Origin: Variovorax sp. Sphag1AA
GTDB taxonomy: Bacteria; Pseudomonadota; Gammaproteobacteria; Burkholderiales; Burkholderiaceae_C
NCBI RefSeq assembly: GCF_014192575.1
Contig: NZ_JACHYC010000006.1
Location: 602,728-666,727 of the forward strand
Direction of reading: 5' to 3'
DNA length: 64,000 nt
In this document: one piece after another, positions 19,277-28,819 of the stretch
Layout: every line of letters starts with the position of its first letter
Position numbering within the stretch: position 1 is the stretch's first letter
The notes under the pieces: model-generated
What the model saw: the letters and a program-made list of their open reading frames with translations, nothing else
What the model was told of the DNA's origin: nothing
Database searches by the model: none
Translations under genes and position numbers: made by a program

Positions 19277-21727
19277 ATGGACGGACTTGTGCGCGCACGG
19301 AGGGGGATCCTTCCGATCCTCCTCCTCGGCATCGCGGCCTGCCTGTCGGGCCCGTCGTCGTGGGCCGCCACCCCCGAGGAATCCGCCGCGGCTCCGGCCG
19401 CGACCGTCGGACCCATTCCCACCGCAGACATCACCGCGCGCGCCGATGCGGACGAGCATCGCATCCAGACGGCGGTGCAGCGCGCCAAGCAGGACGACGA
19501 ACTCCTGCGCCTGGAAGCCAGCCTTGGGCGCCTGTCGGACTCCATCAACCGGCTCGCGCAACAGTCGGCCGAACACAAGCTCGACGACCTGCCGATGCGC
19601 CGCCTCGAAAGCCTGCAGCGGCACTGGCAGCTCTATGCGCGCGAACTGACCGACTTGCGCACGCGGGCGTCGCGCATCGCGCGAGAGCTTTCCGAAGACG
19701 CGGCCGCGCTGACCAGCATGCGCGCGCAATGGAGCGCCACCGGCCGCGATGCGCAGGCCATCGCGCCGGCGTTGCGCGAGCGTGTCGACGAGCTGATCGC
19801 CAAGACCGAGCAGGCGGAGAAGACGGTGGCCGACCCGCTTGCCAAGTCCCTGCACGTCGGCCGCATCGCGGGCGAGCTTGCCCGGCAGGTGCGCGATGAA
19901 GAATCCGAGGTGCAGCAGCGTATCGACGAACTGGACCGCCGCCTGTTGTCGATGGATGCGCCACCGCTCTGGCAAAGCCCGGGCCGGAGCCGCATCGAGC
20001 TGGAGCCCTTCCGCGCCGGACTCCGGCAGAGCCTGGCGATCGAATCGGCGCTCGCGCGCGACCATGACGCCGCGAACCTCGGCCTGCTGCGGGTGCTGGT
20101 CGCAAGTGCGCTTCTGCTGCTGCCGCTGCTGCTGTGGCTGCGCAGCCGAGCTCGCCGGCTCGTGGCGGACGGGCTGGTGACGCCCGATTCGGTCAAGCCG
20201 CTCAGCCGGCCCTGGGCCGCATGGCTGGTGCTGGTGGCACTGTTCGCGGTGGTCTTCGACTTCAAGGGGCCGGCGGTGCGCCAGCAACTGTTCATGCTGC
20301 TGGCGTGGCTGCCCATGCTGCGGCTGCTGCCGTCGCGGCTTTTGTCGGCGGTCGGTCCGTGGGCCTACCTGAGCGCGGGTTTCTACATGCTCAACATGCT
20401 GGCCTCATTGCCGGTGAGCAACGAGTTCCTGTACCGGAGCTTCCTGCTGCTGCTCGACCTCGTGATGCTCGCGACCGTGGTGATGCTCTTCGTGCGCGCG
20501 CGCCGCGAAGTGCCTGTGGGCACCCCCGCGCACAAGCAACCGGTCATGGTGCTGTTGCTGGGCGCGGCGGGCGTGGCGCTCGGCCTCGCCGTCGTGTCGA
20601 ACCTGCTGGGCAACGTCTCGCTGGCCGTCACGCTGGCTTCGGCGGTGCTCGACAGCAGCTACCTCGGGCTGGTGATGTATGCCGCGGTCACCATCGTGGT
20701 TGCGCTCGCGCAGGTGCTTTTCATCCGCCACGATGTGTCGCAGGTGGCGCAGGGCGGGCGGTCTTGGGCGCAGACCGGTGCGCAGGTCGGGCGCGCCTTG
20801 CTGGCGGTGGCGTTCGTGGTGATCCTGCTGCAGTCGTTCCGGATCTACCGGCCGCTCTCGGACATGCTCGCCAGTGCGCTCAACCATGTGTTCACGCTCG
20901 GCACGCTGTCGTTGAGCCTCGGCAACGTCGTCGCCTTCGTCGCGGCGGTCTTCGTGGCCTTCTGGGTTGCGCGCGTGATCCGGCAGGTGCTGCAGAAGGA
21001 CGTACTGCCCTCGATGTCGCTGCCGCGGGGCGTGGGCAACAGCATCTCCTCGCTCACCTATTACTTCCTCATCACCTTCGGACTGCTGACGGCGCTCGGG
21101 TTGCTGGGCTTTCCGGTGGGGCAACTGGCGATCGTGTTCGGTGCGCTCGGTGTCGGTATCGGCTTCGGCCTGCAGGACGTGGTCAAGAACTTCGTCGCGG
21201 GCCTGATCCTGATGTTCGAGCGGCCGATCCGTCCCGGCGACGTGGTTGATATCGCGGGCCTGCTGGGAACGGTGAACCACATCGGCATCCGCGCCACCAT
21301 CGTCACCACCTTCGAGGGCGCGGATGTGGTGATCCCGAACGGCGTGCTGCTGGCCGACAAGCTGGTCAACTGGACGCTCAGCGGAACCCGGCGCCGCATC
21401 GAACTCGAGGTGAACACGCGCCCCGACGTGCCGGCCGAGCGAACCATGGAACTGCTGCAGCGTGTCGCGCGCGATATCGAAGGCGTGTCGGTGCTGCCCG
21501 CGCCGGAGGCCATCGTGATGGGCCTCAACGGCGGCCTGCTGCAGATCAGCCTGCGCGCATGGACGGTGGAAGGCGTGAACTGGCTGGTGGTGCGCAGCAA
21601 CCTCGCGAAGAACATCCGCACCGCACTCGCCGAGGCAGGCATCGAAGTGCCGAAGCCGCAGAGCGAAGTGCACCTCAGCGCCGGGGCCTCCGACGTGCTG
21701 GAGCGCTTCGCGGGCCGCGTGACCTAG
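19277..21727 (+). CDS. Large MscS-family mechanosensitive channel with DUF3772-like N-terminus
   Basis: An 816-residue membrane protein. A signal-like hydrophobic start (residues 10-35, ending near SSWAA) leads to a coiled-coil periplasmic region of about 250 residues with the DUF3772 pattern. About ten membrane helices follow, then the MscS core: FGALGVGIGFGLQDVVKNFVAG lines the pore, followed by FERPIRPGDVVDIAGLLGTV and VVIPNGVLL. It would release solutes under hypo-osmotic shock. Spacing from paaZ (68 bp) and the change of theme suggest a separate unit. Length resembles the large MscK/YbiO-like members. Confidence 0.9.
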   Translation: MDGLVRARRGILPILLLGIAACLSGPSSWAATPEESAAAPAATVGPIPTADITARADADEHRIQTAVQRAKQDDELLRLEASLGRLSDSINRLAQQSAEHKLDDLPMRRLESLQRHWQLYARELTDLRTRASRIARELSEDAAALTSMRAQWSATGRDAQAIAPALRERVDELIAKTEQAEKTVADPLAKSLHVGRIAGELARQVRDEESEVQQRIDELDRRLLSMDAPPLWQSPGRSRIELEPFRAGLRQSLAIESALARDHDAANLGLLRVLVASALLLLPLLLWLRSRARRLVADGLVTPDSVKPLSRPWAAWLVLVALFAVVFDFKGPAVRQQLFMLLAWLPMLRLLPSRLLSAVGPWAYLSAGFYMLNMLASLPVSNEFLYRSFLLLLDLVMLATVVMLFVRARREVPVGTPAHKQPVMVLLLGAAGVALGLAVVSNLLGNVSLAVTLASAVLDSSYLGLVMYAAVTIVVALAQVLFIRHDVSQVAQGGRSWAQTGAQVGRALLAVAFVVILLQSFRIYRPLSDMLASALNHVFTLGTLSLSLGNVVAFVAAVFVAFWVARVIRQVLQKDVLPSMSLPRGVGNSISSLTYYFLITFGLLTALGLLGFPVGQLAIVFGALGVGIGFGLQDVVKNFVAGLILMFERPIRPGDVVDIAGLLGTVNHIGIRATIVTTFEGADVVIPNGVLLADKLVNWTLSGTRRRIELEVNTRPDVPAERTMELLQRVARDIEGVSVLPAPEAIVMGLNGGLLQISLRAWTVEGVNWLVVRSNLAKNIRTALAEAGIEVPKPQSEVHLSAGASDVLERFAGRVT

Positions 21728-21755
21728 CGATGGTGCGGGCCTGCATCCCCCGCCG

Positions 21756-21787
21756 TTGCGCTCCTACATAGGCAGGAGCGGGCGCAA
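21756..21787 (+). terminator. Imperfect stem-loop between mscS-like gene and ku
   Basis: CGCTCCT at 21759-21765 pairs perfectly with AGGAGCG at 21774-21780 over an 8-nt loop. An outer TTGCG/CGCAA pair extends it with a small bulge. No T-run follows. It could end the channel transcript or be a control site for ku-ligD. Confidence 0.35.
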
Positions 21788-21815
21788 ACTACGGTCGAGC
21801 CTGGAGAACTGCACC

Positions 21816-22784
21816 ATGCCCAAATCCAAGCCCAAGCCTCCTGCGCCGCGTGTCCTGTGGAAGGGCTCGATCAGCTTCGGCCTCGTCTACATCCCGGTGG
21901 CCCTCTATGCGGCCACGGTCAACCACGGCATCGACTTCGACTGGCTCGACAAGCGCACCATGGATCCGGTCGGCTACAAGCGCGTGAACAAGAAGACCGG
22001 CAGGGAAGTCGCCCGCGAGCAGATCGTGAAGGGCGTGGAATACGAGAGCGGCCAGTACGTCGTGCTGAGCAACAAGGAGATCGAGGCCGCCTACCCGAAG
22101 ACCACGCAGACGGTGACGATCGAGCGCTTCGTGCCGGCCGACAGCATTCCGTTCATCTATCTCGATCGGCCTTACTACCTGGCGCCGAGCGGCCGCGGCG
22201 GGAGCAAGGTGTATGCACTCTTGCGCGACACCCTCAAGCGCGTCGGCCGCATCGGCATCGCCCGGGTGGTGATCCAGACCAAGGAACACCTCGCGGTGTT
22301 GGTGCCCGCCGGCCCCGGCCTGGTGCTTAACCTCCTGCGCTGGGGCACGGACATCCGGCCATGGAAAGACCTGCCGCTGCCGGCCGAAAGCCCGAAGCAG
22401 GCCGGCGTCACCGAACACGAGTTGAAGATGGCCGAGCAACTCGTGAAGGACATGAGCGATGACTGGGATCCGGCCGACTTCGAGGATTCGTTCACCGAGA
22501 AGATCACGAAGCTGATCGACGAGAAGGTGAAGGCGGGTCAGACCGAAGAGGTCACCAAGCCCGAGGCGAGCGAGGAAGCGGAAGGAAAGCGCGGCAGCAA
22601 TGTGGTGGATCTCACCGAACTGTTGCAGCGCAGCTTGCGCAAGAATCGCGGCAAGTCCGAGCCGGATGAAGACAAGAGCGCCGACGCCGCTGGCAAGACT
22701 CCAGCGAAGAAGGCGCGCAAGCCGCCGGCCCGGAAGGCCGCGCGCAAGCGCACATCGGCGAAGACGTCCCGCAAGGCGGCATGA
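21816..22784 (+). CDS. ku: Ku homodimer protein for non-homologous end joining
   Basis: A 322-residue bacterial Ku that binds DNA ends and recruits LigD. The core begins RVLWKGSISFGLVYIPVALY and includes GYKRVNKKTGREV and YYLAPSGRGGSKVY. From about residue 265 the protein becomes a long basic tail rich in Lys, Ala and Arg, common in Ku of this group and likely to add DNA binding. The ATG at 21816 has GGAG upstream and gives the conserved family start; an open frame 60 bp further upstream is not needed. It overlaps ligD by ATGA, the classic two-gene arrangement. Confidence 0.95.
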   Translation: MPKSKPKPPAPRVLWKGSISFGLVYIPVALYAATVNHGIDFDWLDKRTMDPVGYKRVNKKTGREVAREQIVKGVEYESGQYVVLSNKEIEAAYPKTTQTVTIERFVPADSIPFIYLDRPYYLAPSGRGGSKVYALLRDTLKRVGRIGIARVVIQTKEHLAVLVPAGPGLVLNLLRWGTDIRPWKDLPLPAESPKQAGVTEHELKMAEQLVKDMSDDWDPADFEDSFTEKITKLIDEKVKAGQTEEVTKPEASEEAEGKRGSNVVDLTELLQRSLRKNRGKSEPDEDKSADAAGKTPAKKARKPPARKAARKRTSAKTSRKAA

Positions 22785-25339
22785 CCCGGAAGGACACCAC
22801 AGTGGGCAATCAGGCGGAATCCGACGCACTCGCGCCATACCACCGCAAGCGCGATTTCAAGAAGACGCCGGAGCCGCGCTCCGGCGGTAGCGCGCGGAGT
22901 GGCGTTCTCTCATTCGTGGTCCAGAAGCACCATGCGAGCCGCCTGCACTACGACTTCCGGCTCGAACTCGACGGCACGCTCAAGAGCTGGGCGGTGCCGA
23001 AGGGGCCATGCCTCGACCCGACCGTGAAGCGCATGGCGGTGCACGTCGAAGACCATCCGATCTCGTATGCGAGCTTCGAAGGCACCATCCCGCCCAAGCA
23101 GTACGGCGCGGGCACGGTGATCGTGTGGGACCGCGGCGACTGGATACCGCTGGGCGATGTGCACAAGACGCTGGCCGAAGGCAAGCTCAAGTTCGAACTA
23201 CGCGGCAAGAAGCTGCGCGGGCACTGGACGCTGGTGCGCATGCACGGCAAGGCCGGCGAGAAGCAGGAGCCCTGGTTGCTCATCAAGGAACGCGACAGCG
23301 AAGCGCGGCCGATCGGCGAATACGACGTGGTCGAGGCCGAGCCCGACAGCGTGCTGACTGGGCGCGACGTCGACAGCCCGCCGCCGGTGACCTATGAGCG
23401 AAAGGCCGAGCCGGACGCGAAGCCTGCGAAAGCGAAGCCCGCGGAACCGCCCGGACTCAAGGCCGATTTGCCCGACATGCTTTCGCCGCAGCTCGCGACG
23501 CTGGCAACCGAGCCCCCGGCGCGCGCCGACGACTGGCTCTATGAGCTGAAGTTCGACGGCTACCGCCTGCTGACGCGCATCGACGCGAAGGGCAAGGTCC
23601 AGTGCATCACCCGCAACGGGCACGACTGGACCTCGAAGCTGCCCGCACTGGCGAATGCGCTCGCGAAGCTGCCGGTGCGCTCGACCTGGCTCGATGGCGA
23701 GATCGTGGTCGACGACGAACACGGCGCGCCCGACTTCCAGGCGCTGCAGAACGCCTTCGACCGTGGATCGACTTCTTCGATCGTCTACTGGCTCTTCGAT
23801 GTTCCGTTTCTCGACGGGCGCGACCTGCGCGGCGTGCCGGTCGAGCAAAGACGCGACCTGCTCGCCACCATGCTCGGCAGCGAGCCGGATCCGCTGCTGC
23901 GCTTCAGCGAAGCCTTCGAGGCCGCGCCGCGCGATTTGCTCGCTTCGACGGCGCGCATCGGCTTCGAGGGGATCATCGGCAAGCGCCGGGGTTCGGGCTA
24001 TGTGTCGCGACGCTCGCCCGACTGGATCAAGCTCAAGAACCAGCGGCGGCAGGAATTCGTCATCGGCGGCTATACCGCGCCCAAGGGCTCGCGCGAAGGC
24101 TTCGGTTCGCTGCTGCTCGGCGTGTACGACGACGCGGGCGCGCTGCAGTACTGCGGCAATGTCGGCACCGGCTTCGACGCAGGCCGGCTTGCGGACATCA
24201 AGGGCAGGCTCGACAAGGTGCAGAGCAACGAATGCCCCTTTGCCAGGCGGCCGGCCGGTGTGAAGGCGCAGTGGGTCGAACCGGTGCTGGTGTGCGAGGT
24301 GTCGTTCGGCGAATGGACGGACGACGATCGCATCCGCCATTCCGTCTTCCAGGGCCTGCGCACTGACAAGCCCGCCAGGCAGATTCGCCGCGAGACCGCG
24401 TTCGCGCCGGAGGCCGAGCCGGCGAAGCCTGCCGGGCAGGGCACGCGCTCCGTGCCGAAGCAGCGCGTGACACACGCCGACCGGGTGGTCGACAAGGAAA
24501 GCGGCATCACCAAGGGCGAACTCGTCGCGTTCTACGAGCAGGTGGCGGAACTCATCTTGCCGCACCTCAAGGGCCGTCCCGTGTCGCTGGTGCGCGCGCC
24601 CGACGGCGTGGGCGGCGAGCTCTTCTTCCAGAAGCATGCGAAGAAGACCGAACTGCCGGGGGTGACGCTGCTCGATCCGTCGCTCGACCGCGACCACGAG
24701 CCGCTCCTGCAGATCGACACCGAGCGGGGGCTGCTATCTGCAGCGCAGATGAACGTGATCGAGCTGCACACCTGGAACGCCACCTCGAACGCGATCGACA
24801 AGCCTGACCGGATGACGTTCGACCTCGACCCCGGCGAAGGCATCCAGTGGCCGCAGATGCAGGAGGCCACGCTGCTGGTGCACACCATCCTGACCGAGCT
24901 CGGATTGGTGCCTTTCCTGAAGACCAGCGGCGGGAAGGGCCTGCACGTGATGGTGCCGATCCGCCGGCAATACGACTGGGACACGGTCAAGGGCTTCTCG
25001 CAGGCGGTGGTGCAGCACCTTGCGCAGGTCATTCCGGACCGATTCGTCGCCAAGAGCGGGCCGCGCAATCGGGTGGGAAAGATCTTCGTGGACTACCTGC
25101 GCAACGGCTTCGGCGCGACGACGGTCGCCGCGTGGTCGGCGCGTTCGCGGCCGGGCCTTGGGGTGTCGGTGCCGGTGGCGTGGGACGAATTGCCCGGCCT
25201 GACGAGCGCATCGCAATGGACGGTGCGAAACATCGGCCGTCGGCTTCCCGCGGGCAACACGCCGTGGGAAGGCATGGCGAAGAGCGCGAAGGCGCTCGGC
25301 CCGGCCATGAAGAAGCTCGGCTACACGCCCTCGGCTTGA
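22781..25339 (+). CDS. ligD: LigD, multifunctional DNA ligase of non-homologous end joining
   Basis: An 852-residue enzyme with domains in the order phosphoesterase, ligase, polymerase. The phosphoesterase part shows HHASRLHYDFRLEL. The ATP-dependent ligase has the nucleotidyl-accepting Lys 257 in LYELKFDGYRLL, then IGFEGIIGKRRGSGY and PDWIKLKN. The polymerase/primase domain has MTFDLDPGEG with the metal-binding aspartates. All three active sites look complete. It starts inside the ku stop (ATGA) and its 3' end overlaps the convergent transglutaminase gene by 19 bp. Confidence 0.96.
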   Translation: MTRKDTTVGNQAESDALAPYHRKRDFKKTPEPRSGGSARSGVLSFVVQKHHASRLHYDFRLELDGTLKSWAVPKGPCLDPTVKRMAVHVEDHPISYASFEGTIPPKQYGAGTVIVWDRGDWIPLGDVHKTLAEGKLKFELRGKKLRGHWTLVRMHGKAGEKQEPWLLIKERDSEARPIGEYDVVEAEPDSVLTGRDVDSPPPVTYERKAEPDAKPAKAKPAEPPGLKADLPDMLSPQLATLATEPPARADDWLYELKFDGYRLLTRIDAKGKVQCITRNGHDWTSKLPALANALAKLPVRSTWLDGEIVVDDEHGAPDFQALQNAFDRGSTSSIVYWLFDVPFLDGRDLRGVPVEQRRDLLATMLGSEPDPLLRFSEAFEAAPRDLLASTARIGFEGIIGKRRGSGYVSRRSPDWIKLKNQRRQEFVIGGYTAPKGSREGFGSLLLGVYDDAGALQYCGNVGTGFDAGRLADIKGRLDKVQSNECPFARRPAGVKAQWVEPVLVCEVSFGEWTDDDRIRHSVFQGLRTDKPARQIRRETAFAPEAEPAKPAGQGTRSVPKQRVTHADRVVDKESGITKGELVAFYEQVAELILPHLKGRPVSLVRAPDGVGGELFFQKHAKKTELPGVTLLDPSLDRDHEPLLQIDTERGLLSAAQMNVIELHTWNATSNAIDKPDRMTFDLDPGEGIQWPQMQEATLLVHTILTELGLVPFLKTSGGKGLHVMVPIRRQYDWDTVKGFSQAVVQHLAQVIPDRFVAKSGPRNRVGKIFVDYLRNGFGATTVAAWSARSRPGLGVSVPVAWDELPGLTSASQWTVRNIGRRLPAGNTPWEGMAKSAKALGPAMKKLGYTPSA

Positions 25340-26175
25340 GCGACGGCGGGCGCCGCCACCACCTCCTCGGTCGTCACCTCGAAGCGCTCCAGCGTGTTCG
25401 CGCCGAACAGCATCGTGATCGGCACGTCGGCGGCGTCACGCCCGCGTGCAATGACGATGCGGCCGATGCGCGGCACGTTGTGCCGTGCGTCGAAGGTGTA
25501 CCAGCGATCGCCGAGATACGCCTCGAACCACGCGCTGAAGTCCATCGGATACGGCGCCGCCGGCACGCCGATGTCGCCGAGGTAGCCCGTCGCGTAGCGC
25601 GCCGGGATGTTCATGCACCGGCACAGCGTGATCGCGAGATGGGTGAAGTCGCGGCACACGCCGACCCGCTCGCGGAAGACATCCAGCGCGGTCCGCGTGG
25701 CTCGCGCACATGCGTAGTCGAATCGGACCCGCTGGTGCACGAAGTCGCAGATGGCCTGCACGCGCTGCCATCCGGGCGCGACATTGCCGAACAGGTTCCA
25801 CGCAAGCTGCAGCAGCTCACTGTCGACTTCGCAATAGCGGCTTGGCAGCAGGAATTGGAGCGTGCCGGTCGGAAGGTGGGCCGGATGGTCGGTGACGGCA
25901 TGCGGGTTCACCGCGTCCGGCCAGCCGGTGTCGAACACCACCGCCTCGTTGCGCAGGCGGATCTTGCCGACGCCCTGCGGCACGTCGACGCGCGCGCAAT
26001 GGTTGCCGAACACGTCGGTGTAGTGGTCGGCATGAAGCTGCGGGCAGATCGTGACCCGCTCGCCGGCTTCGCCCTGGATGTCGGCGGCGCGCGAAGGGTG
26101 CACGTGCAGCATGTAGATGAGCGCGGTGGGCGAGGCGACCGCCAGTTCGATGTCGAAGCCGATGTGGATGAGCAT
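25321..26175 (-). CDS. Transglutaminase-like cysteine protease-fold protein
   Basis: A 284-residue cytoplasmic-looking protein with an N-terminal beta domain (bacterial transglutaminase N-region, to about residue 140) and a transglutaminase core. The catalytic triad region is visible: Cys 174 in RVGVCRDFTHLAI, a His in AWFEAYLGDRWYTFDARHN and the following Asp. Such proteins are often proteases or amidases rather than crosslinkers; the substrate is unknown. The start has no strong ribosome site. It faces ligD and is divergent from katE, with a 286-bp gap in between that holds no further gene I can support. Confidence 0.82.
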   Translation of the reverse strand: MLIHIGFDIELAVASPTALIYMLHVHPSRAADIQGEAGERVTICPQLHADHYTDVFGNHCARVDVPQGVGKIRLRNEAVVFDTGWPDAVNPHAVTDHPAHLPTGTLQFLLPSRYCEVDSELLQLAWNLFGNVAPGWQRVQAICDFVHQRVRFDYACARATRTALDVFRERVGVCRDFTHLAITLCRCMNIPARYATGYLGDIGVPAAPYPMDFSAWFEAYLGDRWYTFDARHNVPRIGRIVIARGRDAADVPITMLFGANTLERFEVTTEEVVAAPAVAQAEGV

Positions 26176-26461
26176 GGTGCGAGGGCTCGATGACGGATGA
26201 AAGGTGCGGCCATGCTAGGGACCGAAACCTGCGGCCGATGAGTGGACGAATACGCGAAGGCGCGTAGTCCAAATCCAGCGCGATCCTTCGTCGGCGAAGT
26301 CCTACTGTCGGCGCCGCGAAGCTCCCACACATCGCGGTGTGCGGCCACTACGGTCGTTGCCGGGAGCGGTGCCTAAGCTCTGGAATCCCATCGCGCCGTC
26401 GCGGCCTGTCCCTGTCCGAGCGCGATCCCCAGCGATCCCTATCTCCGACGAAGGAACCTCG

Positions 26462-28639
26462 ATGACGCAACAGAACAAGGCCGCGGGCCGTCGCCAGAAG
26501 ACGGCCAACGGCGCGAACGCGAAGCAGGAACAGCTCGACACCTTCACCACGGAGAACGCGCCGCTGATTACCACCAACCAGGGCGTGCAGATTCCGGACA
26601 ACCACAACTCGCTGCGCGCCGGTGTGCGCGGCCCGACGCTGCTCGAGGACTTCATCCTGCGCGAGAAGATCACGCACTTCGACCACGAGCGCATTCCGGA
26701 GCGCGTGGTGCATGCGCGCGGCGCGGCGGCGCATGGTTACTTCGAGGTCTACAAGTCGATGTCGCAATTCACATGTGCCGACTTCCTGCAAGACCCGGCG
26801 GTGAAGACACCGGTGTTCGTGCGCTTCTCGACCGTGGCCGGATCGCGCGGCTCGGCCGACACAGTGCGAGACGTGCGCGGCTTCGCGGTCAAGTTCTACA
26901 CGCAGCAGGGCAACTACGACCTCGTGGGCAACAACATCCCGGTGTTCTTCATCCAGGATGCGATCAAGTTTCCGGACCTCATCCATTCGGTCAAGGCCGA
27001 GCCTCACAACGAGATCCCGCAGGCCGCCAGCGCGCACGACACCTTCTGGGACTTCGCATCGCTGATGCCCGAGAGCACGCACATGCTGATGTGGGCGATG
27101 TCGGACCGTGCGATCCCGCGCAGCTTGCGGATGATGGAAGGCTTCGGCATCCACACCTTCCGCTTCATCAACGCGCGCGGCGAGAGTCACTTCGTCAAGT
27201 TCCACTGGAAGCCGAAGCTCGGCATCCACGGCCTTGCGTGGGACGAGGCACAGAAGATCGCCGGCAAGGACGCCGACTTCCATCGGCGCGACCTGTGGGA
27301 GGCCATCGAGAACGGCGACTTCCCCGAATGGGAGCTGGGCGTGCAACTCATCCCCAACGACAAGGAGCACGCCTTCGGCTTCGACCTGCTCGATCCGACC
27401 AAGATCATTCCGGAGGAGATGGTTCCGGTGCAGCGCATCGGCCGCATGGTGCTCAACCGCAACCCGGACAACTTCTTCGCCGAGACCGAGCAGGTGGCCT
27501 TCCACCCGGGCCATGTGGTGCCGGGCATCGACTTCACGAACGACCCGCTGCTGCAGGGCCGGCTCTTCTCGTACACCGACACGCAGATCTCGCGCCTGGG
27601 CGGTGCGAACTTCCACGAGATTCCGATCAACAAGGGCGTGTGCCCCTTCCACAACTTCCAGCGCGACGGGATGCACCGCATGACCATCGCGCGCGGCCAG
27701 GTCGCGTACGAACCGCACTCGCTGGTGGACGGCAAGGACTTCCGGGTCGATGGCGGCAGCGCCGGCTTCCAGTCGTTCCCCGAGGACCTGGAGCCGCCGA
27801 AGGTACGCCGGCGCAGTCCCTCGTTCGACGACCACTTCACGCAGGCGCGGCTCTTTTTCAACAGCCAGAGCGCGCCCGAGAAGGAACACATCATCGCGGG
27901 CTTCCGCTTCGAGCTGTCGAAGTGCGAGGTGCCGGCGGTGCGCCAGCGCATGGTGGACAACCTTGCGCACGTGGACGAGAAGCTCGCGCGCCGCGTGGCC
28001 GAGCCGCTCGGCATCAATGCGCCCGATGCGAAGGCGGCCGCGGGCCGCGCCGGATTTCGTGATCACCGCATCACGATGTCGATCGAGGAATCGCCGGCGC
28101 TCAGCATGATGGACACGGGGGACGGCTCGATCAAGACGCGCAAGATCGCGATCCTCGTGGCGGATGGTGTCGACTCGGCGTCGCTGCGTCCGATTCGCGA
28201 GGCGATCGAAAAGGCCGGTGCGCAATGCAAGGTGGTCGGCCCGCAGCTCGGCACGGTTGCGAGCGCGTCGAAGCGTCAGCTCGAGGTGGATGCGACCTAC
28301 ATCAACATGCCTTCGATCATGTTCGACGCGGTGCTCGTGCCCGCGGGTGCGCAGGGCGCCGAAGCGATGTCACGCAACGGCGATGCGGTGCACTTCGTGC
28401 TGGAGGCCTACAAGCACTGCAAGGCGATCTGCACGGTGGGCGAGGGCGTGCAATTGCTCTCCACGCTGGGCGTCGATGCCGACACGACGCCGTTGCCGGC
28501 GGGCGTGATCGTGGCGCCGACGCCCGTCACCAATCTCGGCGACACGACAGCTGCGACGCAGATCGCGCAGGACTTCATCGCGGCGATCGCGAAGCATCGG
28601 CACTGGGATCGGGCGAACGTGGAATCCGTGCCCGCCTGA
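26462..28639 (+). CDS. katE: Large-subunit monofunctional catalase HPII
   Basis: A 725-residue clade 2 catalase that splits hydrogen peroxide. The haem-site residues are His 84 (VVHARGAAAHG), Asn 157 (VGNNIPVFF) and the haem-ligand Tyr 371 (LFSYTDTQ); all are exactly 44 residues before their E. coli HPII counterparts, so the alignment is gap-free across the core. From about residue 575 a flavodoxin/GATase-like C-terminal domain follows (KIAILVADGVDSASL). The ATG is preceded by GAAGGAACC. The motif GTCCTAC lies at 26299-26305, 156 bp upstream. In many bacteria katE belongs to the stationary-phase response. Confidence 0.96.
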   Translation: MTQQNKAAGRRQKTANGANAKQEQLDTFTTENAPLITTNQGVQIPDNHNSLRAGVRGPTLLEDFILREKITHFDHERIPERVVHARGAAAHGYFEVYKSMSQFTCADFLQDPAVKTPVFVRFSTVAGSRGSADTVRDVRGFAVKFYTQQGNYDLVGNNIPVFFIQDAIKFPDLIHSVKAEPHNEIPQAASAHDTFWDFASLMPESTHMLMWAMSDRAIPRSLRMMEGFGIHTFRFINARGESHFVKFHWKPKLGIHGLAWDEAQKIAGKDADFHRRDLWEAIENGDFPEWELGVQLIPNDKEHAFGFDLLDPTKIIPEEMVPVQRIGRMVLNRNPDNFFAETEQVAFHPGHVVPGIDFTNDPLLQGRLFSYTDTQISRLGGANFHEIPINKGVCPFHNFQRDGMHRMTIARGQVAYEPHSLVDGKDFRVDGGSAGFQSFPEDLEPPKVRRRSPSFDDHFTQARLFFNSQSAPEKEHIIAGFRFELSKCEVPAVRQRMVDNLAHVDEKLARRVAEPLGINAPDAKAAAGRAGFRDHRITMSIEESPALSMMDTGDGSIKTRKIAILVADGVDSASLRPIREAIEKAGAQCKVVGPQLGTVASASKRQLEVDATYINMPSIMFDAVLVPAGAQGAEAMSRNGDAVHFVLEAYKHCKAICTVGEGVQLLSTLGVDADTTPLPAGVIVAPTPVTNLGDTTAATQIAQDFIAAIAKHRHWDRANVESVPA

Positions 28640-28646
28640 CCCCGGG

Positions 28647-28666
28647 ACGGCGCTATCGGGCGCCGT
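28647..28666 (+). terminator. GC-rich stem-loop after katE
   Basis: ACGGCGC at 28647-28653 pairs perfectly with GCGCCGT at 28660-28666 over a TATCGG loop, starting 8 bp after the katE stop. There is no T-run, so it is a possible but not certain terminator. Confidence 0.4.
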
Positions 28667-28754
28667 GGCGCACCGACCAGCGCGAGCGCGCCAGCGCGGC
28701 GAGTTCGAGGGCGCCCGAGAGCAGGGCGATGGCGTGGCGGGAAATGCGGATCAT
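28653..28754 (-). CDS. Possible 33-residue basic peptide
   Basis: A short frame reading MIRISRHAIALLSGALELAA, then an Arg-rich end, opposite in direction to both neighbours. It has a hydrophobic stretch followed by basic residues. No ribosome site is evident and its end lies within the katE stem-loop. I do not recognise it; it is listed only because the 180-bp gap holds nothing else. Confidence 0.2.
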   Translation of the reverse strand: MIRISRHAIALLSGALELAALARSRWSVRHGAR

Positions 28755-28819
28755 GGTCGCGCCACGCTAGCGCGCGTCTGTGACGCTTTCGTGTCCGCGC
28801 GCCTCGCTATCCTGCGCGC

